From Arthrobacter sp. CDRTa11 (GTDB lineage Bacteria; Actinomycetota; Actinomycetes; Actinomycetales; Micrococcaceae), in contig NZ_CP044532.1 in NCBI RefSeq assembly GCF_026427775.1, forward strand, positions 1,674,001-1,738,000: DNA of 64,000 nt, given 5' to 3'. The position numbers were made by a program, and so were the translations under genes. A model generated the notes under the pieces. The model was not told the origin of the DNA, made no database searches, and saw only the letters and a list, made by a program, of their open reading frames with translations. Position 1 is the stretch's first letter. Every line of letters begins with the position of its first letter. Below, in pieces: positions 1-7,986 of this stretch.

Positions 1-2151
1 AACCCGAACACGCTCAAGATTTTCATCTTCAACGTCCACCAGCTTCTCAAACCCAATATCAAGGACAACAGGGCGACATTCGAGCCTAATGAGTTCATCG
101 GCACCGGGTTGTATGAGCACCTTCAGACAGCCGACGATCTGGTTGTCATTGCAGATGAGCACCACACTTACCACGAGCAAGCAGCCAAGTTCTCGAAAGC
201 TGTCCGGGAGATCAGCCCCCGTGCGCTCGTTGGGCTGACTGCGACCCCAGCCGAAGCCGACCTTGAAAAGGTCATCTTCCGTTATCGACTGGCTGATGCG
301 ATCGTCGACGAGTACGTGAAAATCCCCACGCTTGCCTACCGCCTCAATGGTCATGCCTCAGTCGATCTTCAGTTGGCAGATGCCTGTGCAGTTCGGGATG
401 CCAAAGAGCTTGTCTATCTGGACTATGCCGTTCAGGAAAACCTTCCCGCTCGGAAACCTTTGCTGCTAGTCGTCTGTGCAAGCATCAGCGAAGCCACCGA
501 CTTCACCGACAAGTTGGTCAGTGAACATTTTGGCGGTGACCAGAGTGCTGTCCTCTGCATTACCAGCGAGTCTTCTGAAGCTGATTTGCAGGCACTGGAA
601 ACTGTTGAACGCCCGGACTCGCCTGTGCGCGCTGTTGTCAGCGTCAGCAAGCTGAAAGAGGGCTGGGATGTAAAGACAGTTGCAGTGATCATGGTGACAC
701 GAAAGCTGGCTTCTGAAACTCTAACTGAGCAGATTATGGGACGCGGGCTGAGACTTCCCTTTGGTCGCCGTGTTGGCATTCCTTTGATCGATCAGCTCGA
801 CATCATCGACCACCAGAGCTATAAGAAGCTTCTTGCCCAGAAGAACCTTCTGCTGGAACAGCTAATCCCAGACGAAGACGTCCGGAACCACGTCCGGGAA
901 GAACATGAGACCGAGCCGGGGGAGACGGACAGCCCCACAGCGGGAGTGGTGGCTAACCACACTGAGGATGATTCCCTTTCGTCGACGGGTACTGGTGCTG
1001 GAGACCCGGCAGCAGGACCGGATGGTATTGCTTTTGCTTGGAGCCCCGGTGCACCCGCCGCAGAGAATGACGCAACTGTGTTGGACGCCTCGGAAGTTTT
1101 CCTGATTCAGGAAATTGGACAACGAGTTCAGCAGGCGCAGAAGCCGACACACATGTACAAAGACGCAAAATTCAAGGAGATTTACTTCCCAGCGCAGAGA
1201 ACGGAAATCACTCCGGCAGCCTTTAGTCTCTCGGCGGTCAATAACGCTCAGGCATTCAGCGTCGGCGCCAAGTACACCCAAGAAGTGTCTGACCGCCTGA
1301 CTCGTAAGGCACTGGAGGCAACGCGGGATGAAGCCGGAACGGTGTCTATCCAAGAGGTTCAACAGGATTACCTTGAGGGCTATCAGGAGAAAGCTCCGGT
1401 CTCGGAGGTTAAGTCTGAGGTGATCGCGCGGCTGAGAAAGAAAGACCTGTTTGTCGGGACCACTGCGGAGAAGAACGCTCTAAACCGTCTCGTTGATCAG
1501 TTTCTGCTCGGCGCTGGAGTAGGCAAGGACCAAGACAGCATCGAGTGGGGCGTGAACCGTACGGTAATGGCAGTCAACGGATTGCTTAGGCTCATCGATG
1601 ACAGCTACGCGAAGCAAACGTCCGTTGGCGTCCCCTCGTTTCGTTTTGAACTTGTTGAAGTGCCTCTGTCGCCAGTCATCTTCCCCGACAAGCCAATCGT
1701 GCACAAAGACATGGCTGGACCAGTCAAAGACCGCTACTACAACGGATGGAAGCGCTCTGCGATGCCGTTGGTCGCCTTTGACGCAGCAACTACCGAACTG
1801 GCACTAGCGCGGCTCATTGATGCGACACCCGAGGTAGCCGCTTGGACCCGGCTCTACGTAAATGGCGACCGAGATGTGAGCATCGATGTGGGCGCACGGA
1901 GCTATTACCCTGACCTCATCGCGGTCGATGAGGACAACGTCCACTACCTCATAGAAGGCAAAGCGGACAGGGACCTCACGCGACAAGAAGTCACGGAAAA
2001 CCGGGTTGCTGCCCAGCGTTGGCAGAACCACGTCAACGATTCCGGGGAGTTCCCGCAATGGCAGTATTTGTTCTGTTCCGAAACGATGATCAAGGAAGCC
2101 AACGGATCATGGGAAGTGCTCAAGTCGTTCGCAAGCGAGTTCACCAACTGA
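1..2151 (+). CDS. Type III restriction enzyme Res subunit, 5' truncated by the window edge
   Basis: The open frame runs in from the left edge and gives 716 visible residues. It should be the ATP-dependent DNA translocase and nuclease subunit of a type III restriction-modification system. Visible helicase motifs are a DEAH-box-like ADEHH about residue 53, the LTATP motif about residue 77 and a QIMGRGLRLP motif VI. The C-terminus has a PD-(D/E)XK-type nuclease signature, YYPDLIAV followed by LIEGKAD. The Walker A region and N-terminus lie outside. The partner methyltransferase (Mod) is expected upstream. It is the first visible cargo gene of the integrated element. Another SF2 helicase-nuclease is possible, but the motif order fits Res best. 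Confidence 0.83.
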   Translation, partial: NPNTLKIFIFNVHQLLKPNIKDNRATFEPNEFIGTGLYEHLQTADDLVVIADEHHTYHEQAAKFSKAVREISPRALVGLTATPAEADLEKVIFRYRLADAIVDEYVKIPTLAYRLNGHASVDLQLADACAVRDAKELVYLDYAVQENLPARKPLLLVVCASISEATDFTDKLVSEHFGGDQSAVLCITSESSEADLQALETVERPDSPVRAVVSVSKLKEGWDVKTVAVIMVTRKLASETLTEQIMGRGLRLPFGRRVGIPLIDQLDIIDHQSYKKLLAQKNLLLEQLIPDEDVRNHVREEHETEPGETDSPTAGVVANHTEDDSLSSTGTGAGDPAAGPDGIAFAWSPGAPAAENDATVLDASEVFLIQEIGQRVQQAQKPTHMYKDAKFKEIYFPAQRTEITPAAFSLSAVNNAQAFSVGAKYTQEVSDRLTRKALEATRDEAGTVSIQEVQQDYLEGYQEKAPVSEVKSEVIARLRKKDLFVGTTAEKNALNRLVDQFLLGAGVGKDQDSIEWGVNRTVMAVNGLLRLIDDSYAKQTSVGVPSFRFELVEVPLSPVIFPDKPIVHKDMAGPVKDRYYNGWKRSAMPLVAFDAATTELALARLIDATPEVAAWTRLYVNGDRDVSIDVGARSYYPDLIAVDEDNVHYLIEGKADRDLTRQEVTENRVAAQRWQNHVNDSGEFPQWQYLFCSETMIKEANGSWEVLKSFASEFTN

Positions 2152-2166
2152 TGGGCGCCGGCACCG

Positions 2167-2616
2167 TTGGCTGATCCATTGGCGCTATGGGCATTGATTG
2201 TCTCTATGGTGAGCCTGCTCGTGGCGCTGGGTGCTGGTTGCGTTGCGTATCTGGATTACCATCAGGTCGGTCGCGAAGAGCCTTGGCGGCTGACAAAGGT
2301 CCAAGACGAGATTTGGCTGCTTGAGCGAGTCCACCGGCGACCGGCGACCATTTCCGGTGTAGATGCGGCTGCCCTCTGTGACGTCGTACAGGTCGGGTGG
2401 CTCAACCCGGCAGCGTTCCCCGCGAAGGTGTTCAGGCGCGGTTCACAGGAGTTGCTCCGTATTGATACTGCAAGCGTCGGCGTGCACTTGCTGTTCTACA
2501 GCCGCGAGTATGAGATTTTCCGTAAGGTGCCTGCGCACAACACGTCGTACCTTGCGAGCATTCGGGGTGCGCAGGGTGTGGAAAAGTTGAAGATTTGGAC
2601 CACGGCACTCTACTAG
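2167..2616 (+). CDS. Small membrane-anchored protein of unknown function
   Basis: This 149-residue protein starts 15 nt after the restriction gene and is probably co-transcribed with it. An N-terminal hydrophobic segment (about residues 6-28, LALWALIVSMVSLLVALGAG) is followed by a soluble domain with no family I recognise. The start is uncertain: the TTG at 2167 gives the longest product, while an ATG at 2188 would shorten the hydrophobic segment. No strong Shine-Dalgarno precedes either. A terminator-like hairpin follows the stop. Its place next to a restriction subunit makes a defence or accessory role conceivable, but nothing in the sequence shows it. Confidence 0.6.
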   Translation: MADPLALWALIVSMVSLLVALGAGCVAYLDYHQVGREEPWRLTKVQDEIWLLERVHRRPATISGVDAAALCDVVQVGWLNPAAFPAKVFRRGSQELLRIDTASVGVHLLFYSREYEIFRKVPAHNTSYLASIRGAQGVEKLKIWTTALY

Positions 2617-2647
2617 CCGCTGTCCCTTCTCATCGCCTTCCCGGACA

Positions 2648-2678
2648 GAAAGCCACTAGCCTCCTGCTAGTGGCTTTC
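2648..2678 (+). terminator. Rho-independent-type hairpin
   Basis: A 12-bp perfect inverted repeat (GAAAGCCACTAG and its complement) with a 7-nt loop follows the stop at 2616. The 3' arm holds a short T run. It should end the unit containing the restriction subunit and separate it from the promoter of the next gene. Confidence 0.75.
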
Positions 2679-2683
2679 CTGTG

Positions 2684-2695
2684 TAGTTTTGTGGC
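2684..2695 (+). promoter_or_regulatory. Leaderless promoter: -10 box directly before the start codon
   Basis: TAGTTT at 2684-2689 is followed by 6 nt and then the ATG at 2696. This spacing would place transcription start on the start codon. No Shine-Dalgarno is present. The same 17-base block recurs at 3434-3451 before the next gene. Confidence 0.5.
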
Positions 2696-3400
2696 ATGGA
2701 TGCTGAAACTATTCGATTGATTATCACCGCCGCTGCCGCTGTTGTTGCCGGTATCGGCGCGGCTACCCTTACGGCAGTCATCAATCGTAAGAACACCAAG
2801 GACACGCTAGCTTCTGCCCGTGAGGTTGCCGAAGAACAGCGAAGGGAGATGCAGAACCGAGAGCACGCTGTTTGGGTCAGGGATCAGAAGCAGGAGGCTT
2901 ATACGAATTTCTTGCTACTTGCACAGAATATGCGTCAGAAAATCTTTGCGACAGCAGTGACGGAGACTTTGGATGTCAACCGTCAAGAGCTTGAAGTTGA
3001 GCGAAGCAGGATCATGCTGGTTGGCACGCCAGTCGTAAGGCACACAGCCTTGGCAATAAACCAGAATGTAACTCTTAGCTATGACCTTCACACGTTCATT
3101 TGCAAACTGAATAAGAAGCGCTCAGAGCTAACTTCGGAGGAGCACACTGACCAAGACCGTCCAAGAGTTGAGAACATCGGAAAGTTGATCCGAAAGACCC
3201 AAAAGGAGTATTGGGATACCCGAGAAGACTTTTTCCGCTTGACGAACCAATTCGTCATGGATGTAAGGGACGACTTGGGAACCGTCTCGCCCGAAGATGA
3301 GGCTTTGAACGCTGCAAACCGAGAACGCATCAAAACTATCCGCGAGGACTTAGATGTGGACAGTGAAGAAGAGGATGGTCGGATCAAGGCTCTTGCCTGA
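2696..3400 (+). CDS. Membrane protein with coiled-coil-like soluble domain, unknown function
   Basis: The 234-residue product begins MDAETIRLIITAAAAVVAG, one membrane segment over residues 5-27. A long charged and probably helical domain follows, rich in E, R, K and Q, with an acidic tail (VDSEEEDG). Single-pass membrane proteins of this layout are common in actinobacterial accessory regions and have no assigned role that I know. The ATG sits 6 nt after a TAGTTT box, so the message is probably leaderless. The damaged gene at 3448-3904 shares the start region and the opening residues, so the two look like a tandem duplication. Function is not assigned. Confidence 0.7.
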   Translation: MDAETIRLIITAAAAVVAGIGAATLTAVINRKNTKDTLASAREVAEEQRREMQNREHAVWVRDQKQEAYTNFLLLAQNMRQKIFATAVTETLDVNRQELEVERSRIMLVGTPVVRHTALAINQNVTLSYDLHTFICKLNKKRSELTSEEHTDQDRPRVENIGKLIRKTQKEYWDTREDFFRLTNQFVMDVRDDLGTVSPEDEALNAANRERIKTIREDLDVDSEEEDGRIKALA

Positions 3401-3435
3401 CTCAGACGCTTTATCGCGTCAAGGTCTCCGGTGTT

Positions 3436-3447
3436 TAGTTTTGTGGC
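3436..3447 (+). promoter_or_regulatory. Duplicated leaderless promoter of the broken paralogue
   Basis: TAGTTT at 3436-3441 stands 12 nt from the A of the ATG at 3448, exactly as in the copy at 2684. The 17 bases from 3435 to 3451 repeat those at 2683-2699. This supports duplication and fixes the original start codon of the following gene. Confidence 0.45.
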
Positions 3448-3904
3448 ATGGACGCGGAAAATTTTGAAAATCCTCATCGGCGCTGTAGCTGTAATCTCCT
3501 CTGGCTTAGTTGGTCAGTGGCTGGCAGGGCGAAACGGCAGGCTTTCGGCTGTGGCTACTCATGAGCGAGACAAACAGACATGGGCAACGGACCTCAAGTA
3601 TCAGACGTACCTGAGCCTCATTGAACAGTTTGAAGTCTCTTTCGGTCGCCTGACACGTGCCACCAGTGGCGAAGCGAAAGCGCTCTCGCAAGCGTGGACA
3701 AGCATCAATGGGTTGAAGGCAACGCCCCTCCGGATCGTCGGGAAGCGTGGAAAATGAAGTGGACACCTCGTTCCGCCTGTGGCACAGCGATCTCTCTCAT
3801 GGATCGATCACACCGGAAGATTTGCAGCTAAGACGAGAGGAGAATCTCAAAACGTTTCAAGGTTTGGTTGATCAGGTGCGGTCCGAGCTAGGAACAGAGC
3901 GATA
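3448..3904 (+). pseudogene. Frameshifted paralogue of the upstream membrane/coiled-coil protein
   Basis: From the ATG at 3448 the frame reads MDAENFE and then stops early. Skipping one base in the A/T runs at 3457-3470 restores ILIGAVAVISSG, which matches the opening of the intact neighbour (MDAETIRLIITAAAAVVAG). A second one-base skip near 3740-3757 (a G or A run) restores a C-terminal segment containing FRLWHSDLSHGSITPEDL that ends at the TAG at 3902-3904. The middle frame alone is open from 3431 to 3757 (108 codons). The gene is either decayed or carries two assembly errors in homopolymers. An independent short gene at 3431-3757 is the alternative. Confidence 0.6.
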
Positions 3905-3948
3905 GTGCTGGTTTGCCTCGGTCTCCTTCCGCCCCTTAATCACCCAAA

Positions 3949-3965
3949 ATACCCATTGGGGGTAT
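3949..3965 (+). promoter_or_regulatory. Inverted repeat ATACCC-N5-GGGTAT before the lipoprotein gene
   Basis: A short palindrome lies about 50 nt upstream of the lipoprotein start. Its G/C-tract form resembles operators of CsoR/FrmR-type metal or sulfide sensors. No such regulator is in the window, so the role is a guess from shape alone. Confidence 0.3.
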
Positions 3966-4015
3966 GTTGTCGTACCCATTCCATAGGCTGCGAGGACCCA
4001 CTAAAAGGAGTTCTC

Positions 4016-4525
4016 GTGAAAAGACCCATCGCTCTTATCGCTGTCGCGGCATCAGCATTCATGCTTGCCAGTTGTGCCTCAGCGACCCGTGCAACGTCAG
4101 GCACAACAACTGATCCGAGTCCGTCACCGGCTGTTGCGTACTTCGTGGGGTCTTATCAGTGCGCAGTATCCGGCGGCTCAGGATTCGAAATTGACGATTT
4201 CTTCCCCGGAGGACGATTCGACTATTCCGGCGGCGGTGCTTTGACCATCGGTGCTGATGGAACTTGGGCGACTCCAACAAGCGCAGGGACTTGGCTCCTC
4301 CGAGGCAACACGATCACCATCGGTGTGATTGATGAGGGCGTGTCCAAGTCGGTAGACATTCCCGGATTCCCTGACACAGCTACGGCGGCGTCTACTGGCA
4401 GCACGCTCGTCATCGCGCACCCTACGTATTCAGGGGATCGGACGAAGGTCAAAGCGCGCATGGTCGGCGGAGGATTCCAGTTGACCAACGAGGACGATTC
4501 CATTCTCGATTGCGCACGCGGCTGA
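4016..4525 (+). CDS. Secreted lipoprotein, unknown function
   Basis: The product is 169 residues. A signal peptide with a lipobox (FMLASC, Cys about residue 20) predicts lipid anchoring on the outer face of the membrane. A Thr/Ser/Pro spacer follows, then a small domain with GGALTIGADGTW and AGTWLLRGNTITI, suggestive of a beta-rich lipocalin or META-like fold. The GTG at 4016 is chosen because AAAAGGAG lies 5 nt upstream; the open frame extends back to 3905 but adds no signal-like sequence. The next gene begins 2 nt after the stop, so the two secreted proteins are probably co-expressed. Confidence 0.75.
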   Translation: MKRPIALIAVAASAFMLASCASATRATSGTTTDPSPSPAVAYFVGSYQCAVSGGSGFEIDDFFPGGRFDYSGGGALTIGADGTWATPTSAGTWLLRGNTITIGVIDEGVSKSVDIPGFPDTATAASTGSTLVIAHPTYSGDRTKVKARMVGGGFQLTNEDDSILDCARG

Positions 4526-4527
4526 TC

Positions 4528-5301
4528 ATGGTTCGCATCGGTCGGGTTCTTGTTGCATCAGGTCTACTGCTCATCGGTCTGCCATTGATGGCGACACCAG
4601 CGCAGGCTGCTACCGTCTGCGTGACTGCTCCCAACGGCGCACTTGTTTGCTACGACAACGGACAGGGTGATGGCACGGGCAACGGTGGCGGCGGTAGCAA
4701 CACCGGCAGTGGCACGGTCGATGGGGGAGGGGGCAATACTCCGGGCGCAGTTCCCCCGCCGCCCGTGGTCGACCTCCCGGCACTTACCCCTCCGGGCATC
4801 GGTCCAGCCGATCTGATCCCGGCTCCCTACATTCCTCCAGCAGCCCCGGCGCCAGCCACTGTAGCCCCAGCAGCGGTCTACAACGCTCCAGCCGCACCAC
4901 CTCCCGTCTATGTTGCTCCTGTGCCAGCAGGAGGGCAGGAAGCGCTAACGCCGGATCAGCCACCAGAAGCACCAGCAGCAGTCATTGCCGAAGTCCATGC
5001 TGTCCCAGAGAGCCCTCAGGCTACGGAGGCGTCGACAATTCCCACAGCCTCGGCTACGGCGTCAGCAAGTCCCGTAGCTACTGCCAGCGTGGAGTCAATG
5101 TTGAAGCCGGTAGAGGAAGTTGAGGACACAGGAACGATCGTGGCTGCCAGTCAGACGGAGAGCGACGCCGTGAGCGCTACGCCCGTTACCCTGTTTGTCG
5201 CCCTTGTTGTCGCCGGCTTGGTCACAATAGTTGTCGTGCTTCGTTTCGCTTCCGGCATTTTCGGTATTCGAGAAGTTCCTCATTCGATGAAGAAGCGATA
5301 A
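4528..5301 (+). CDS. Proline/alanine-rich surface protein with C-terminal membrane anchor
   Basis: The 257-residue product has a Sec signal peptide with likely cleavage after PAQA (about residue 28). A Gly/Asn-rich stretch, a long Pro/Ala/Val-rich region and a C-terminal membrane segment (LFVALVVAGLVTIVVVL) with a basic tail follow. The layout is that of a cell-wall-spanning or surface-displayed stalk protein. There is no LPXTG motif, so sortase attachment is unlikely. The start at 4528 is 2 nt after the lipoprotein stop; a TTG at 4510 would overlap it. Low complexity prevents a family call. Pairing with a lipoprotein suggests a joint cell-surface job. Confidence 0.65.
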   Translation: MVRIGRVLVASGLLLIGLPLMATPAQAATVCVTAPNGALVCYDNGQGDGTGNGGGGSNTGSGTVDGGGGNTPGAVPPPPVVDLPALTPPGIGPADLIPAPYIPPAAPAPATVAPAAVYNAPAAPPPVYVAPVPAGGQEALTPDQPPEAPAAVIAEVHAVPESPQATEASTIPTASATASASPVATASVESMLKPVEEVEDTGTIVAASQTESDAVSATPVTLFVALVVAGLVTIVVVLRFASGIFGIREVPHSMKKR

Positions 5302-5442
5302 CACCGGACGCTTCCCTCCGAACCGGCATTAGGGCATGTGGCAAGCCTGTCAGGGTTGAACTTTACTAGTGTCAAAATCCAAGATAGCGTCGCAGCTTGC
5401 ACATGGCTTGGGAACCATCGACCGCATCGAATTGGGGGAATT

Positions 5443-6513
5443 ATGTTGGCTGTCCGTCATTTAGTTGGACTGCGCGAAACGAAGTGGTCGGACCTTCTCG
5501 CCTACCTGATCGAACGTGACCCGAGGGTGGCTGCAATTCTGCTCGGCGTGACTGTAGCGGATTCAGTTACGGCAGTCGTCCACCGAGAATCGCGACGGTC
5601 CTCCGACGAAGGCACTTTAACCCAAGTTGATCTTGAAGTGGACTTCTACGTGGATAGTTCTACTGCACCCACAACTGCCATCATCGAAAGTAAACTTCTG
5701 GCGGGATTTACGGTGAACCAGCTTCTAAACTACGCCGACGTCTTTGACCACGCGTCTCACCGGCTACTGATTGCCCCGTTTAGTGATCATTTGGTCTCGA
5801 AGTCAGATCGGCTGCGCTGGTCGTCGGCTTCGTGGTCTACCGTTCTTGCGGCGTTCTCTAAGTCCAAAATCGTAGATGTTCGATCCGTGGCACGAGAATG
5901 GCAAGCCCATCACGAGCAAACATTTTCGTCTGCCGGAGCAGAAACCGTTTGGAGTTCAACTGACGTACATCCGGTGGCGAAGCTGGCGTACCTCGGAAGC
6001 ACGGTTCAACAAGACCTAGGGGCTCAAGAGATGCTTCAGTCTGTCGGTGACTCCGGTTATCCACTCATGCAGTTCTTCAGCCCAGCTCTTCCACTCCATG
6101 ACGACCACCACATCCGCGTCGAGTTGCAGAACGCCAGTCGGGACAAGGAAAAGCCTAGCGCCCTGCAAGCGAAGTTCTGTTTGAGGACTTTGAACGAAGT
6201 CCCAGAGTCTTTCAATCTGCCCGTCCTCAGGGAAATAGGCGAGACCATCCTCCATGGGCGGCTTGATTGGAAAACTAGAGGTGGAACGGGAAAGAGTTCA
6301 GCCAAATACGAGGGGCACTTCAAGCGCAATTTTTTCGAGCAGAATATTCCGAGCGAATGGAGTTACGGGTACCTCGGCAATGGATATACAGAACTCGGCG
6401 GATGCTACCAGTTCCCGTTGGATGCAAGTCTGGCGGAGATTTCGGAAGTCACCCGAACCTTGCTCAGGCTAATGGAAGAGGTCTTCACAAAGTACCAAGT
6501 TCGGGTCGAATGA
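5443..6513 (+). CDS. Unknown protein with a PD-(D/E)XK-like N-terminal motif
   Basis: This 356-residue protein matches no family I can name with certainty. About residues 60-95 contain an acidic strand (VDLEVDFYVD) followed by AIIESKLLAGF and a helix with NQLLNYAD. That D...ExK spacing resembles the PD-(D/E)XK nuclease core. The C-terminal half looks globular, with aromatic residues and conserved-looking GYLGNGYTELGG. The ATG at 5443 is preferred because GGGGGAA sits just upstream; an in-frame GTG at 5338 is the alternative. It may be a nuclease effector of a defence system in the element, but catalytic use of the motif is inferred only. Confidence 0.6.
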   Translation: MLAVRHLVGLRETKWSDLLAYLIERDPRVAAILLGVTVADSVTAVVHRESRRSSDEGTLTQVDLEVDFYVDSSTAPTTAIIESKLLAGFTVNQLLNYADVFDHASHRLLIAPFSDHLVSKSDRLRWSSASWSTVLAAFSKSKIVDVRSVAREWQAHHEQTFSSAGAETVWSSTDVHPVAKLAYLGSTVQQDLGAQEMLQSVGDSGYPLMQFFSPALPLHDDHHIRVELQNASRDKEKPSALQAKFCLRTLNEVPESFNLPVLREIGETILHGRLDWKTRGGTGKSSAKYEGHFKRNFFEQNIPSEWSYGYLGNGYTELGGCYQFPLDASLAEISEVTRTLLRLMEEVFTKYQVRVE

Positions 6514-6556
6514 GCAGCTTGAGATATCGTGCAATTCATGTCGCCGTCCAAATATT

Positions 6557-6619
6557 GCTGGCTTTCGTGCTAGTGCCTAGTCAACGCGACCAGACCTTCT
6601 GTTGACTGCTAAAGCCAGC
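6557..6619. terminator. Candidate bidirectional terminator between convergent genes
   Basis: A 9-bp inverted repeat (GCTGGCTTT at 6557-6565, complement at 6611-6619) encloses a second one (GTCAAC at 6580-6585, GTTGAC at 6601-6606). It lies between the convergent genes ending at 6513 and 6609, and the leftward stop codon falls in the 3' arm. Confidence 0.45.
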
Positions 6620-7097
6620 CGCCAGCAATGATCCCCGAGCTTGCCGCACCGTCAGGCATTCCCCGCTCCAGTGCATCAGCCAGATCGTCGCTGTAGTGAA
6701 TCGCGGACTTCCGAATCGGAACGGACTCCCATTCCGGGTCCCAGCCTTCGCACGTTTCCCACGCCCTCGCCATCGACAACAGGAGTAGGTACTTCGCCTT
6801 AGGGTCGCCGATCTTGACGACTTCTGAGAGAGTTGCGCTCTGGGCGCGCATACGTCGTATGTAGATGTCGGGACAACCACTCACGACTATGTAGTCAACG
6901 AATTCCGGTGACCCGTCCGCTACAAGAATCTTGCTGCCAATCTGGGTCCAAGCGGTGCCATCCTTGACCGACTCGCGCTCCAGAACCTCCCAATACGACC
7001 CCGCTTCTCTGCGAATAGCAACGGCATCCGCAAGGTCATTGGCGAGCGCTGTCCCAAGGAACTTGACCATTTGCGCGTTGGCAATTCGAACATCCAT
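6609..7097 (-). CDS. Unknown element protein, last gene of the leftward cluster
   Basis: The 162-residue product begins MDVRIANAQMVKFLGTALAND and is mainly helical in appearance. The middle segment (FVDYIVVSGCPDIYIRRMRAQ, then AKYLLLLSMARAWETCEGWDP) recalls the small actinophage/actinobacterial DUF6221-like proteins, but I cannot confirm that. Its start codon directly abuts the stop of the 61-codon gene upstream (no gap), so translation is coupled. It is the last of a run of leftward genes in the element. No function is assigned. Confidence 0.55.
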   Translation of the reverse strand: MDVRIANAQMVKFLGTALANDLADAVAIRREAGSYWEVLERESVKDGTAWTQIGSKILVADGSPEFVDYIVVSGCPDIYIRRMRAQSATLSEVVKIGDPKAKYLLLLSMARAWETCEGWDPEWESVPIRKSAIHYSDDLADALERGMPDGAASSGIIAGGWL

Positions 7098-7283
7098 TCA
7101 GAGCCACCCGTCTGCTAACCCTGCAATGACATCGCCGCGTGCGACAGCCGCGCGCTCGAACTCCCGACGCTCCACTTGAATACATCCTTGGCACGTCAGT
7201 GGTGAGTGCCGTCCAGCCGTTGCATGCACGTCCAGCTCTTCATCGGTCCACTTACGGATTGGATAACCGGGAGCAACGCTCAT
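7098..7283 (-). CDS. Very small unknown protein in a coupled gene run
   Basis: This 61-residue product carries a CXXC pair (LTCQGC) and an Arg/Glu-rich helix. The start overlaps the preceding stop by one base (TGATG) and its own stop abuts the next start. Such packing is strong evidence that it is translated. CXXC and short length are typical of small phage or element proteins, but no family is recognised. Confidence 0.55.
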   Translation of the reverse strand: MSVAPGYPIRKWTDEELDVHATAGRHSPLTCQGCIQVERREFERAAVARGDVIAGLADGWL

Positions 7284-7690
7284 CAGAGCGCGCCATCGGC
7301 AAGTGCCTGCGAGCCGCCAGCAGCTACTGACTTATCTTCCAGTCGGTTGCGCAGGTACTGCTCCCGCGCTTTGGCGTATTCGTCCGCTCGGTACGGGTTA
7401 TCAGATTTGATTGCCGCATGAACTGCCATAGCCTCACGCACTGCACGCAAGGCGCGACGGTCGGAAAGATGATCATGGGAAAAGTCCGCAGTCGTGTTCA
7501 TCGCGCCGCTGCTATTCCAGAAAGCAACGAATGGCTCATTCTCTGCAACGCCAAATACGGCAGTCGGCAAAGTCCCGTGCTCGACCACGACTGCCAACTT
7601 TTCCAACTTGGTGAGGATCGCTTTGACCTGCCGTGGGCTTGCGCCCTCTAGTCCGCCGCCGGACATTAGCAACTCCGTCAGCGTGGTCAC
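7283..7690 (-). CDS. Unknown element protein
   Basis: The product is 135 residues from a GTG at 7690, which overlaps the upstream stop by 4 nt (GTGA). An in-frame start at 7720 is possible but would overlap more. The N-terminus (TLTELLMSGGGLEGASPRQV, then KAILTKLEKL) looks helical, possibly a helix-turn-helix-like opening. The C-terminal part has a charged helix (YAKAREQYLRNRLEDK). No named domain is recognised. It is part of the coupled run 7965-6609. Confidence 0.55.
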   Translation of the reverse strand: MTTLTELLMSGGGLEGASPRQVKAILTKLEKLAVVVEHGTLPTAVFGVAENEPFVAFWNSSGAMNTTADFSHDHLSDRRALRAVREAMAVHAAIKSDNPYRADEYAKAREQYLRNRLEDKSVAAGGSQALADGAL

Positions 7691-7965
7691 GGTACTTCCC
7701 GCTCGTAAACGTAAACCCACTGCGTTCCGTTGGCGACGCTGCGGTCAAGGTCCAGCGCGTAGAGCCCCCGTGTTGGCGGCATGCAGTCGCACGGTCCGTC
7801 GCCATGATCTTCCGCTTCGTCGTAGCCTTCACCGCAGCACAACGTCCCGTGATGCACGGCGGCTATGAACTGTTTGGGTGGTGGTGCGCCGTCCGGTTCG
7901 AACGAGGTTCCGTCCGCCGGTCCGCGAAGGCAAACCTGTTCTGCTGTCGCTGCTGGAAGAGTCAT
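7687..7965 (-). CDS. Small cysteine-containing unknown protein
   Basis: The product is 92 residues with five cysteines, including TLCCGEG and PCDCMPP, which could bind a metal or form disulfides. A C-terminal strand-like segment (TQWVYVYERE) ends the protein. The gene starts 22 nt after the ArsR-type gene on the same strand, so the regulator may head the operon. Its stop overlaps the next start. Function unknown. Confidence 0.5.
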   Translation of the reverse strand: MTLPAATAEQVCLRGPADGTSFEPDGAPPPKQFIAAVHHGTLCCGEGYDEAEDHGDGPCDCMPPTRGLYALDLDRSVANGTQWVYVYEREVP

Positions 7966-7986
7966 AGCCGCAGGTTACCCGGTGGG

